From NCBI RefSeq assembly GCF_044761665.1, contig NZ_JBIWCW010000005.1, forward strand, positions 124,001-188,000: a stretch of DNA of 64,000 nucleotides, written 5' to 3'. The position numbers and the translations under genes are program-made. Position 1 is the first letter of the stretch; each line of letters starts with the position of its first letter. Below the pieces are notes generated by a model. It made no database searches. It was not told the DNA's origin and saw only the letters and a list, made by a program, of their open reading frames with translations. This DNA is from Peribacillus sp044761665 (GTDB lineage: Bacteria; Bacillota; Bacilli; Bacillales; DSM-1321). Positions 7,815 to 16,762 of the stretch are shown piece after piece.

Positions 7815-9432
7815 TGTACACGACTCCGTTTGTTCCATCCACACGTACTGTATCACCATCTTGTAACATTTGCGTTGCCACTCTTGTACCTAAAACAGCT
7901 GGCAGTTTGTATTCACGTGCAACGGTTCCAGCATGAGAAAGGATTCCTCCTGCGTCCGTAATAACAGCTCCGGATATTGAAAATAGTACGGTCCATGGTG
8001 GAAGTGTAGTTTTACATACGAGTACGTCACCCTTCTGGACTTTAGAGAAATCATTCTGATCACGAACGATTCTTACCGTACCAGTGTGTACTCCTTTTGA
8101 GGCTGCATATCCTTTAAAGCTTTGTTCTTGTTCATCCACTTCCGCGGTTCTTGTTCCAAAGATTCTTTCGATAACAGGTGCCGTTTCCTCTTGTGGTGCC
8201 ACGCCATATGTTTGAGGAACATTTTTCTTCGAATCTCGCTCATGTACAATCTTACGTTCCACAATTTTGGTGGTTATATCTATTGGATTACTTACTAATT
8301 CGACTAATTCACCCAGGTATAAAAAGAAGATATCACTATTCTCTTTGATTGATTTTGCTTCAACTAAGCGTGTTCCTATTTCCAGTAGAACCATTCGAGC
8401 TTTTGCAGGAAGCATGGCATCGATATAGAAATGATGGTCTTCATCCACACCCCAATACGCTAACGCCCATTCGTGGATCTGCTTGAACCTTGCTTTTGCA
8501 TCACTCTCCGGATACTTCTCTAAAAGAGCTGTTACCTTATGTTCACGTTCCTCTACAACCTGTGCAAATTCTTTGTCGAAATTAAAGTCTTTCTTAATAT
8601 ATTCCGCAATAACAGCTAAGGCATATTCAGGATTCTCAACCCATGTTTCTTCAGAAAACTCATGGGAATTTGCGATACGCCAACCGTAAGTTTCTAGAAT
8701 ATCTTGTATTAATAAAAGGAAGGATTGACCCTCGGGAGATGATTGAAGCACCGATACTAACCCTTCATTAGGAACTGAAGCGAAACAGTTCGATAAAACC
8801 GTAGATTCATTAGCGACCTTTGAAATCATATATAAAGCTCGATCCGTTTCTAATGATTTGTTCATCACTCCTTCGAGGAGATCATACACGTAGGTTGTAT
8901 TCTTATCACCCGTTAAATTCTTATAGGCATCTTCCAAAACTAAACCGACAGAGCCTCTTGGCATGACGACTTCAAAATGAATTTCCCACGCACGTTTGAA
9001 AAATTCAAATAACTCTACAAGAATTCCCTTGGCCTCTGTCAAAGCAATGCCATCTTTACGATATTGATCGAGTGTATGGAAGTACGGCATCAATTCTTGA
9101 TTCATATAATTCCAGAATATATCACTTAAGTTCGGCAATAACGCTTCTATCTTCTCGGCGTTTTCTTCCAACCGTTTCGCGATATCCCCTTTATATGAAA
9201 CAGTATTCTGATAATAGTGAGAATCAGAAATTTTAATATGGAATTGATGGATAGGGAGTTTTAACGTTTCATAAGCCTTTTTTGTCCCTTCTGTCACAGC
9301 GGGTGCCATATAAGACGCAAACAGGGGGGTTAAAGCTCCGGGTAGATGCAATTCATCTAGAAACCAAAATCCATTTTGTTTATCTTCTTCGTTAAGCATT
9401 AATTCATTTTGAAAATTTTTAACATTCAACAT
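7798..9432 (-). CDS. PEP-utilising / rifampin phosphotransferase-like protein, swivelling phosphohistidine half
   Basis: 544 aa. The C-terminal ~90 residues are a PEP-utilising mobile domain with the phosphohistidine motif TDAGGILSHAGTVAREYKLP, where the His after LS is the phospho-carrier. The first ~430 residues match the helical middle (drug-binding) region of rifampin phosphotransferases rather than a PEP-binding TIM barrel. With the next gene upstream it rebuilds the order ATP-grasp, middle domain, His domain: 299 + 544 aa, against about 865 aa for single-chain Rph as I recall it. The start has GGAAGAGG nine bases upstream. Confidence 0.82.
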   Translation of the reverse strand: MLNVKNFQNELMLNEEDKQNGFWFLDELHLPGALTPLFASYMAPAVTEGTKKAYETLKLPIHQFHIKISDSHYYQNTVSYKGDIAKRLEENAEKIEALLPNLSDIFWNYMNQELMPYFHTLDQYRKDGIALTEAKGILVELFEFFKRAWEIHFEVVMPRGSVGLVLEDAYKNLTGDKNTTYVYDLLEGVMNKSLETDRALYMISKVANESTVLSNCFASVPNEGLVSVLQSSPEGQSFLLLIQDILETYGWRIANSHEFSEETWVENPEYALAVIAEYIKKDFNFDKEFAQVVEEREHKVTALLEKYPESDAKARFKQIHEWALAYWGVDEDHHFYIDAMLPAKARMVLLEIGTRLVEAKSIKENSDIFFLYLGELVELVSNPIDITTKIVERKIVHERDSKKNVPQTYGVAPQEETAPVIERIFGTRTAEVDEQEQSFKGYAASKGVHTGTVRIVRDQNDFSKVQKGDVLVCKTTLPPWTVLFSISGAVITDAGGILSHAGTVAREYKLPAVLGTRVATQMLQDGDTVRVDGTNGVVYIVKAE

Positions 9433-9455
9433 ATAGCTGTACCTCTTCCTTGTTT

Positions 9456-10355
9456 CTAAGATGTAATGGGTCTAGATTGAAGAACAAAAATTGTGTCATC
9501 TTTAATGGCAAACTCTATATCAACGGGAAACTCGTAAAATTTCTCTAATTTACTTGTTACAGACTCCAAAGATAAAATGCCATCTTCATTAAGACAGAAG
9601 GAGTCACTTTCTTCTGGTGTCGTTTCCACTTCAATGATTTGATTATCAAGAGGCAATATCTTCACTTCTTTTAGACCTAAATCTTTCATAATGGACTTTG
9701 TTTCTTTATTCACGATGAAAGTATCGGGGGTCACAATCCCTGAAACTATCGATTCACCCAAGCCGTAACTCGCATTAATGATGATTTCATTCGTATCTTG
9801 GGTAATCGGGTTCAAACTAAAGATCACTCCGGATACATCCGGGAACACCATTTGCTGAATTAAAATCCCCATCGGAAATGCATCTAAAGAAATATCCTTT
9901 TGTGCTGCATATTCACGAACACGATCAGAGAACAGGGATGCCCAGCATTGCTTGACTGCATAAAGCAATTGTTCTTCATCACAAACGTTCAAGATTGTCT
10001 CATATTGACCGGCAAAGGAAGCATCTTCTAAATCTTCCGCAGAAGACGAAGACCTAACAGCGACCGACAAGTCAACGGATCCTGTCAGTTCCTTCAATTT
10101 TTCATAAGAAGCTAAAACTTCCTTTTCTATTTCTTTTGGAAGAGGAGCCTCCATGAACACGTCAATAAATTCCTCTTTATGTACTTGGGTATGTAAAGAA
10201 TGTTCTTTCATGAAAATTTTCAATGCATTTGCTTTAAGAACAAATCCATTAGGGATATTAACTCCCTCGTTTATTACATTTGCCAAGTGCAATGCTTTAG
10301 ACCCTACTTCTAGTAGTGATTCTTGGTTAGCTTCTTTTAGGAATACTGTAAACAC
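9456..10355 (-). CDS. ATP-grasp (PPDK N-terminal type) protein, ATP-binding half of a split phosphotransferase
   Basis: 299 aa, GTG start with AAAGGGG upstream. It is a pyruvate-phosphate-dikinase-type nucleotide-binding domain: GSKALHLANVINEGVNIPNGF near the N-terminus, the triphosphate-binding RSSSSAEDLEDASFAGQYET near 100-120, and the closing IEFAIKDDTIFVLQSRPIT. In Rph and PEP synthase this domain transfers the beta-phosphate of ATP to the mobile His. It lies 23 bp before the His-domain gene, in the same operon. The 10-mers ACACTGTAAT (10383) and ACACAGTAAT (10406) upstream may be an operator. Confidence 0.82.
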   Translation of the reverse strand: MFTVFLKEANQESLLEVGSKALHLANVINEGVNIPNGFVLKANALKIFMKEHSLHTQVHKEEFIDVFMEAPLPKEIEKEVLASYEKLKELTGSVDLSVAVRSSSSAEDLEDASFAGQYETILNVCDEEQLLYAVKQCWASLFSDRVREYAAQKDISLDAFPMGILIQQMVFPDVSGVIFSLNPITQDTNEIIINASYGLGESIVSGIVTPDTFIVNKETKSIMKDLGLKEVKILPLDNQIIEVETTPEESDSFCLNEDGILSLESVTSKLEKFYEFPVDIEFAIKDDTIFVLQSRPITS

Positions 10356-10563
10356 TGAAAAATAAACCCCTTTTCTTTATTAACACTGTAATGATAGTAC
10401 AAAATACACAGTAATATATAACCACTTTTTCTATTAAACTCTAATATATTATACTTTGCAATCCATATTAGAATATATTCTCATAAATAACTAAGTTTTA
10501 CTATATAACCATTTACTTAAAAATCCAATTTTCCTATCTAAGTTATTCCATGAAGACGAACAC

Positions 10564-10991
10564 AAAAAAGGGCTGTCTCAAAAGGGTGAAGATTTCCGTT
10601 CCAGGCGTTTCGCTTTCCGCGGGCGGGCGGTGAGCCCCCAACGCTCACGCTCTTGTGGTGTCTCACCTGACCCTCACCTCCCGCAGGAGTCTTCACGCCT
10701 TCCACTGCAATCTTTCTTATTACATATGGTGGGGAGGTAAGAAAAAATACCGTAAACAGTACCCGGTGTTCCCCGAGTTTGTTTACAGCCCTTTACTTTA
10801 TACGTGAAGAATAGAAAACGAACGGAACAAAAAAGAAACCTGTAGCCACGGCACATCATTTATTGAAAGAAGCTTGCTTGAGTCAGCTACTTTCATGGAA
10901 ACATGATTAAAATAGAAAAAAAGGTGGAGAAAAACGATTCTTTTTTCTCCACCTTTTTTATTTTAGGGACTTTTTAGACAGCCCCTTTTAG
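10564..10991. mobile_element. Non-autonomous element with IS-like terminal inverted repeats enclosing a palindromic repeat
   Basis: The left end AAAAAAGGGCTGTCTCAAAA (10564-10583) and the right end, whose complement reads AAAAGGGGCTGTCTAAAAAG (10970-10990), are imperfect inverted repeats. GGGCTGTCTCAAAA is a common type of IS terminal sequence. Inside is a diverged minus-strand copy of the GC-rich palindromic repeat (10590-10712) and no transposase frame. It fills the gap between the phosphotransferase operon and the secreted protein. Confidence 0.6.
10917..10959 (-). terminator. Terminator-like hairpin inside the inverted-repeat element
   Basis: AAAAGGTGGAGAAA and TTTTTTCTCCACCTTTT form a long stem with A/T runs on both sides, so it can stop transcription in both directions. 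It lies 66 bp past the stop codon of the secreted Ig-repeat protein on the minus strand. Confidence 0.75.
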
Positions 10992-11024
10992 CTTGCTAAC
11001 GGTACGTTTCCCGTATTTGTGCTA

Positions 11025-13652
11025 TCAAGCTACTTTAACTAAACGTACTTTACTCTTGTTCCCCGCCTTATCCTTTGCGAATACGGTTAAGGTAATGCCT
11101 TTCTTTTGCTTCGCTATAGTGATCTTGATATTGCCCGATGCATCAACGATCCCTTTATTTACATACTTCTTGCCATTGTATATATAGACGGTTGCTCCTT
11201 TTTCCGCTTTACCTGTCAGGACTTTCGCATTCGACGTCACTTTATTGATCTTTGGTGTCGGTGGCGCCGTTTTATCGATGACTGTAACCGTCTTTGTTTT
11301 ACTGATATGGTTTAAGGGATCTTTTGCGTATACTGTGATTTTTGTACCCGCTTTTTGTTTGGGAATTTTAATACTATAGTTCCCTTTGCTAGAAGCCTTC
11401 GCCGAGTTAAGGATGGTTTGGCCTTTTTTCGCAAAAACTGTCGTATTCGGTGTCGCTTTTCCCTTCACTACTTCATGCGAATCCGAGACAGTCTCTACTA
11501 TTGAAATCTCTGGATTGCCTTTAAAAATATTCTTGATTGTAATCGATTTTGTCGTCACATTGCCAGCCGCATCTTCTACTGTGAATGTGTATTCCCCTGA
11601 TTTGCTCACGACATAGATCGCATTTGAGCCATTTATACGCTTGCCATCAGGTAACTGAATGCTTTTCACGCGAATGTTATCGGCGGTATTTACGACAATC
11701 GTGACATCTTTCTTCGTAGGTTCCGTCGTACTCGCAGATAATACGATGGTTGGTTTTACTGAATCGATATTGTTAATTTGGATTGATTTTTTATTAGTAT
11801 TCCCCATTAAATCTTCAATCTCGAATGTATACGTTCCGTTTCGACTCACTGTATACAGCGCTTTGTCGTTATAAACGATATCGTTATTCGGCAGAGTAAT
11901 GGAGCGAATCCCCAAATTATCGTACCCTTGGATGGTAATATCGACAGGTTTACTCGTTGGTGAGGTGGTACTTTGCATAATTGTCATAACTGGCAACTCT
12001 TCATCCACCACCGTCACCTCCATCCTATATGCTTTATCTAATACCGCTGCGGATTCTTTGCTCTTCGCCGATACCTTCACCGTATACGTTCCTTGATGGC
12101 TTGGACGCCACAAAAAATTCGGCGATGGACTGAATGTTTGTAGGACGCGTCCTTGACTGGAGTATCCTTCGAACACTTCGAATTGATACAATGGATCACG
12201 GCCACCCGATGCATTTGCTGTGAACGTATACGCTAATGGCGCTTTATTGCTGTTCAAGGCCATCGTTAGCTCTGCGACTGGTGCGACGGCTGTGGTAAAT
12301 TGAATTGTATGATCTTTCGCCAGTGACTTTCCTGCATAATCAGCCAAAGCCCCTTTTCCAATCGTCAACGTATAGGTTGTATAATCCATTAAATATTCTG
12401 GGGCAATCGTCAATTGATTCTTATTTACCGCAACCCTCACATTCATATTCCCAGTAGGGCTTTTCAGCGTTATTTTCCCTTTATCTTTTAGGGTCATTTT
12501 ATGGTTAAACGTCAACTTGAATTCGCTCGATGTCGGGATATTTTTTGTTTGGTTGACTAATTCTTTCCTTCGTAATGTATCGCTTTTATCATAGGCCGTA
12601 AAAGATTGCTCATCCACAGAAAACGGACCTGCGCTATAGTCTTTCATATACTCTAGTAAATGGTTCCCTTGACCATCTGAATAAAAAGCTAATAAACCAT
12701 TTTTAAACAATAATTTATCCACCGTGACGTTACGCTTTAGCGTATATACATATTCATTCGTATCATATGTATACACATGAATACCGCCATCCCGACTTGC
12801 GGCAAATGTGAGATTGTCTTTCAAGCTAAACTCAAAATCGTTATATACTTCATCAAAGGTATATTGAATAAGTAAGTCCTGTTCTTTCTCTTTCGCCAAA
12901 CTGAATACCGACGAAGCACTATAGATTCGTTTGTCATCCGGTGAGATCTTCGCCTCCTTACTCATCTGGAAATCTCCATGATAAGGCGAGTCGTGTTTAC
13001 TCGATATGACCCCCTGATGGACATCGTAAGCATCAATGTCTCTTGGCGATATGGTCGAATCCGTTGTATAGAGCCTAGAAAGCGTTTGATTATACGTAAT
13101 GGAGGAACTTTGATAGATGCCCGCAAGAGAACTATTTTTCACCTCTGTTTTATCCGCTAGTGAGTAGACCCTTATATACGAATGCTGGCCCGATCCGGAT
13201 GTAATATATAAATAACCGTCCTTATCCACTATCAGATCATAGGGATCGATCGACACCGGCAACATCTCTTGAAACGAGAAGTCACGCGTCGAAACCATGG
13301 CCACACTGCCATTATACGGACCGAAATTTGTCGAACTATGCTTAAACTTAAGCTGTGTAACATAAAGCGTGCCATCATATATCGTTAACCTTTCCGCTAT
13401 ATACGGCAATTCCAATGTCTCGATGACACCCGTTTCATAATTGACACCATAGATCACCCTACTACCACTTTGCGTCATGTACACAACAGGCTCATGCGGA
13501 TCTAAAACTGTATCAAATGGCTCAAAGCCAAGATTAATAGATTTACTGGCTGCGTTTGCACGGTCACTAAAACCACCTGAAAGTAAAAAGCACAAAACTA
13601 AAAACGACAAAACAATAATACGTCTGCTATTCTTCAAAAAAACCCTCCTCAT
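11025..13652 (-). CDS. Large secreted beta-propeller / bacterial Ig-repeat protein
   Basis: 875 aa. Signal peptide: basic RRVFLKNSRRI, hydrophobic core, cleavage near ANAASKS (residues ~33-36). Residues ~37-350 look like WD/Kelch-like propeller blades (VYMTQSGSRVIYGVNYETG, DLIVDKDGYLYITSGSG). About 370-455 is a Big_5/SbsA-like Ig domain (KLTFNHKMTLKDKGKITLKS ... IQFTTA). Next come a PKD/Ig-like domain, two similar ~75-residue repeats (PVMTIMQSTTSPTSKPVDI and PTIVLSASTTEPTKKDVTI) and two C-terminal Big_6 repeats. There is no LPXTG or SLH anchor. It is likely an extracellular or wall-associated adhesin or scaffold. It is monocistronic. Confidence 0.85.
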   Translation of the reverse strand: MRRVFLKNSRRIIVLSFLVLCFLLSGGFSDRANAASKSINLGFEPFDTVLDPHEPVVYMTQSGSRVIYGVNYETGVIETLELPYIAERLTIYDGTLYVTQLKFKHSSTNFGPYNGSVAMVSTRDFSFQEMLPVSIDPYDLIVDKDGYLYITSGSGQHSYIRVYSLADKTEVKNSSLAGIYQSSSITYNQTLSRLYTTDSTISPRDIDAYDVHQGVISSKHDSPYHGDFQMSKEAKISPDDKRIYSASSVFSLAKEKEQDLLIQYTFDEVYNDFEFSLKDNLTFAASRDGGIHVYTYDTNEYVYTLKRNVTVDKLLFKNGLLAFYSDGQGNHLLEYMKDYSAGPFSVDEQSFTAYDKSDTLRRKELVNQTKNIPTSSEFKLTFNHKMTLKDKGKITLKSPTGNMNVRVAVNKNQLTIAPEYLMDYTTYTLTIGKGALADYAGKSLAKDHTIQFTTAVAPVAELTMALNSNKAPLAYTFTANASGGRDPLYQFEVFEGYSSQGRVLQTFSPSPNFLWRPSHQGTYTVKVSAKSKESAAVLDKAYRMEVTVVDEELPVMTIMQSTTSPTSKPVDITIQGYDNLGIRSITLPNNDIVYNDKALYTVSRNGTYTFEIEDLMGNTNKKSIQINNIDSVKPTIVLSASTTEPTKKDVTIVVNTADNIRVKSIQLPDGKRINGSNAIYVVSKSGEYTFTVEDAAGNVTTKSITIKNIFKGNPEISIVETVSDSHEVVKGKATPNTTVFAKKGQTILNSAKASSKGNYSIKIPKQKAGTKITVYAKDPLNHISKTKTVTVIDKTAPPTPKINKVTSNAKVLTGKAEKGATVYIYNGKKYVNKGIVDASGNIKITIAKQKKGITLTVFAKDKAGNKSKVRLVKVA

Positions 13653-14050
13653 GTTGTACCTCGAATATTATAACATCTACCAAATTTAATAATCATTCTC
13701 AGGAAAAATATTTTTGTGTAACTACACCTAATTATGGTAAAGTTCACCGTGATGTATGTAAATGAGGTTTCATAGCATTCTCAAGGTATACGCACTAGCT
13801 ACTTTCTTGCTTTTGCCCATGCATTCACAAGCTCTCGTTTACCATCAGATTTTATTAATGTACCCTCAAGCTTTTGGATCGGATAAGATTTTAGTGAAAT
13901 TATGCGTATATTCGAATTGTTTATCTCGATTCCTTACCTATCCCCAATCTCTATAGTCCCTCATATATCTCCGAAAACATCCAATTTATCGAATATGCTA
14001 AAATAATAGAAAAAACCTGTTTCAGCTTACGATGAGAAAGGAATCTCTTA
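13653..14050. other. Intergenic region between divergent genes
   Basis: AT-rich 398 bp that should hold the promoters of the secreted protein (leftward) and the sensor kinase (rightward). A short frame at 13762-13956 has no ribosome binding site and no recognisable sequence. I see no repeat or RNA structure I can name. Confidence 0.5.
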
Positions 14051-15712
14051 ATGGAAACTTCTTTAGATATGTTATTGCAACTGTATGAACGTGCAGCCTT
14101 ACTTCTAATTTGTTTGTTTTTTATTATCAGAATACCTCGATTTAAGGAAACACTTCAAAGTGACAAACATTCTCCATCGGAGCTTACACTTTTTACAATT
14201 ATTTTTTGCCTGTTCGCTATTTTTGGAACATACTCTGGGATTGAAGTAAATGGCTCTCTCGTAAATATTCGAATTATTGCCGTCGCTTCTGGAGGGATAT
14301 TGTTTGGTCCTTGGGTAGGTATAGTTACTGGGATTATCTCAGGTTTACATAGATATCTAATTGATATGGATGGAATCACCGCTATCCCCTGTCTTATTAC
14401 AAGTATCATAGCGGGTATTATTTCAGGATATATTAATAGAAAGGTTAAAAAGTCATTGCATTGGATTTATGGCATCATTGCTGGAATGCTATGTGAGGTG
14501 TTAACGATGTTATTAATTCTTGTAATGGCTGAACCTTTTGAGCTTGGATTAAACATCGTTTCGAAAATTGCCTTTCCTATGATTGCAGGGGAAATCAGTA
14601 TTGGCTTCATCGTATTACTTGTTATGAGTGTGGAGAGCGAAAAAGAAAAGATTGCTGCGCAACAAGCGCAAATGGCACTGGATATTGCTAATAAAACCTT
14701 ACCTTATTTTCGTTCTATTAATAGTGAATCGTTAAAAACCATCTGTACCATCATTAAAGATGAAATTAAAGCAGATGCTGTTGCCATTACGGACACCGAA
14801 AATGTACTCGCCTATGTAGGTACTGGGGAAGAACAATATATAATTGGCGAAGGGATTATGAATAACTTAACAAAATCAGCAATTGAGAGCGGGGAAATTA
14901 TCATCTCTGATCATGTGGCTGAGCATAATATCCCTCCATTTCAGTACTACCTTATTATGCCGCTAAAAGAGGGCGGTATTGTTACGGGGACCCTCAAAGT
15001 GTACTTTTTGAAATCATATAAGATAACATACCCTATTCAGACAATGGCAATTGGTTTGTCTCAAATCGTTTCCACTTTAATGGAAGTTTCAAGGGTTGAA
15101 CAAATTAGAGAAGATGCAAATAAAGCAGAATTAAAGGCATTGCAAACGAAAATCAATCCCCACTTTCTATTTAATGCCTTAAACGCCATCGCTTCTACTT
15201 CTCGGAAAAACCCCGAGAAGTCTCGTGAATTGATTATTAATCTAGCCAGCTATATGCGCTTCAATTTAGAATTAAGTGGTGAATTGATAGATATTAAAAA
15301 GGAACTTCAACAAGTGAAAGATTATGTTGAAATTGAAAAGGCTCGTTTTGGCTCTCGTCTCCAAATAGAGTATATTATTGATGATGTTTCCTTAATGATA
15401 CCCAGTCTACTCATTCAGCCGCTTGTAGAGAATGCCATAAACCATGGGATATTAAAAACAAAGGGCCCCGGAGTCGTTACTATCTCAGTGAAGGATTTCG
15501 GTGGAAAAGTAAGGATCAGCGTGAAAGATACTGGTCCAGGGATTGAGGAAGAGGTCATTCGAAACCTCTCAAGTGATAATGTTCCAGCGAAAAAAATTGG
15601 TTTATATAACGTACATCAGAGGGTTAAACTCATTTATGGCAAGGGACTTGTTATTCAACATCTATCTCCTGGAACAGAAATTTACTTTGATATAGAGAAG
15701 GTGACCAAATGA
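14051..15712 (+). CDS. LytS-type sensor histidine kinase (5TM receptor)
   Basis: 553 aa. The N-terminal ~200 residues are a 5TM-5TMR_LYT membrane receptor (FGTYSGIEVNGSLVNIRIIA, then GGILFGPWVGIVTGIISGLH). A GAF-like segment spans about 225-345. The His_kinase domain has the phosphoacceptor block KINPHFLFNALNAIAS near residue 375, and the HATPase has the N-box LIQPLVENAINHGI and G-box DTGPGIEE. It overlaps the response regulator by 4 bp. LytS-family kinases in Bacillus (LytS) and E. coli (BtsS, YpdA) respond to pyruvate or similar metabolites, which fits the adjacent transporter. Confidence 0.9.
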   Translation: METSLDMLLQLYERAALLLICLFFIIRIPRFKETLQSDKHSPSELTLFTIIFCLFAIFGTYSGIEVNGSLVNIRIIAVASGGILFGPWVGIVTGIISGLHRYLIDMDGITAIPCLITSIIAGIISGYINRKVKKSLHWIYGIIAGMLCEVLTMLLILVMAEPFELGLNIVSKIAFPMIAGEISIGFIVLLVMSVESEKEKIAAQQAQMALDIANKTLPYFRSINSESLKTICTIIKDEIKADAVAITDTENVLAYVGTGEEQYIIGEGIMNNLTKSAIESGEIIISDHVAEHNIPPFQYYLIMPLKEGGIVTGTLKVYFLKSYKITYPIQTMAIGLSQIVSTLMEVSRVEQIREDANKAELKALQTKINPHFLFNALNAIASTSRKNPEKSRELIINLASYMRFNLELSGELIDIKKELQQVKDYVEIEKARFGSRLQIEYIIDDVSLMIPSLLIQPLVENAINHGILKTKGPGVVTISVKDFGGKVRISVKDTGPGIEEEVIRNLSSDNVPAKKIGLYNVHQRVKLIYGKGLVIQHLSPGTEIYFDIEKVTK

Positions 15713-16476
15713 AGGCTATCATTGTCGAAGATGAAATACCTGCACGTGAAGAACTAGAATATTTAATTGAAACCTACAGTGAAATCGAAGTTACAGAATG
15801 CTTTGAAGACGGTTTAGATGTATTGAAGTTTCTGCAGGAAAATGAAACAGATGCGATTTTTCTGGATATTAATATCCCTTCATTAGATGGAATGTTATTA
15901 GCAGGTAACATCAATAAATTTAAGAAAAAACCTTATATCATTTTTACGACAGCTTATAAAGAACATGCTGCGCATGCCTTTGAATTAGAAGCATTTGATT
16001 ATATCCTAAAACCATATGATGAAAAACGGATTGCAGCGATGTTAAATAAGCTCGAAAATTCATTTATACGTGAGCAATCAAACAAGGATAAAACCGTTAA
16101 CCCTTCCATATCAATGAATCAAGGAGAAGGATCAATAGGAACGAACAACCGCATCAATCTACGTAAGAATAATTCTATTATCGTAACTGATGTGAATGAT
16201 ATTTTTTATGCTGTAGCAAATGAAAAGGTTACGTTAGTGTATACACTCGATGAAGAATATACAATGCCAATGAGTATATCCGAATTCTATTCGCGTCTTC
16301 CTCAAAACTTATTTTTCCATTGTCACCGGTCATATACAGTTAACTTATCCAAAATCTCTGAAATCGTTCCCTGGTTTAACCAGACCTATATCCTGCGCTT
16401 AAAGAATCTTAAAACGGAGATTCCAGTTAGTCGAAGTAAAGTAAAGACATTCCGGAAAATAATGGATCTACAATAG
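15709..16476 (+). CDS. LytTR family response regulator
   Basis: 255 aa. The receiver domain has acidic pocket VEDE, phosphoacceptor Asp in AIFLDINIPSLDG, Thr in IFTTAYKEHA and Lys in DYILKPYD. A Ser/Asn-rich linker follows, and then a LytTR DNA-binding domain (VNDIFYAVANEKVTLVYT ... FFHCHRSYTVNLSKI). The ATGA overlap with the kinase gene shows tight coupling. LytTR regulators bind pairs of direct repeats spaced about two helical turns apart, and such a pair lies upstream of the next gene at 16629-16659. Confidence 0.92.
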   Translation: MKAIIVEDEIPAREELEYLIETYSEIEVTECFEDGLDVLKFLQENETDAIFLDINIPSLDGMLLAGNINKFKKKPYIIFTTAYKEHAAHAFELEAFDYILKPYDEKRIAAMLNKLENSFIREQSNKDKTVNPSISMNQGEGSIGTNNRINLRKNNSIIVTDVNDIFYAVANEKVTLVYTLDEEYTMPMSISEFYSRLPQNLFFHCHRSYTVNLSKISEIVPWFNQTYILRLKNLKTEIPVSRSKVKTFRKIMDLQ

Positions 16477-16511
16477 CACTTTTATCCACGTAATTAGTAA
16501 ATAGGTATATT

Positions 16512-16545
16512 TAACTCTGATTTTTTTATTAAAAAAGTCAGAGTT
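16512..16545 (+). terminator. Terminator after the two-component system
   Basis: AACTCTGA pairs with TCAGAGTT and the stem continues through T7/A6, then TTCTCTCT. It separates the two-component operon from the transporter, which therefore has its own promoter. Confidence 0.75.
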
Positions 16546-16590
16546 TCTCTCTATATTCCATGTTGTGAATCCCCCTTCAATATCCTTTCT

Positions 16591-16604
16591 TGAAAACGTT
16601 TGCA
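16591..16604 (+). promoter_or_regulatory. cre-like CcpA box upstream of the OFA transporter
   Basis: TGAAAACGTTTGCA matches the TGWNANCGNTNWCA catabolite-response consensus with one deviation. It lies about 170 bp before the start codon and ~25 bp upstream of the putative LytTR repeats. This would give glucose repression of the transporter. Confidence 0.5.
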
Positions 16605-16628
16605 ACAGATCATGCATTTACCGCGACC

Positions 16629-16693
16629 GTTCATTCCCTATTCACGTCATTTCATTCCAAAAATGATCTATTCTCTTTTTATGGTGTTATGAT
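16629..16693 (+). promoter_or_regulatory. Putative LytTR-activated promoter of the OFA transporter
   Basis: Direct repeats GTTCATTCCC (16629-16638) and TTTCATTCCA (16650-16659) are 21 bp apart centre to centre, the spacing used by LytTR regulators (E. coli YpdB uses a CATTTCAT-type core with the same period). A near-consensus -10 (TATGAT, 16688-16693) follows without a recognisable -35, as expected for an activator-dependent promoter. Confidence 0.5.
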
Positions 16694-16762
16694 TCTTTTC
16701 AAGACAGCATCAGAACAGATTGCTAACATCGTCTAACCTTCGAGAGAAAAGAGGAGAACATT

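Noticed and set aside
9433..9455. Frameshift or sequencing error splitting the phosphotransferase
   Set aside because: The downstream half has its own well-placed ribosome binding site and start, and the intergenic spacer is a normal operon junction.
13762..13956. 64-codon frame in the gap before the sensor kinase
   Set aside because: No binding site, no family resemblance, low-complexity hydrophobic translation.
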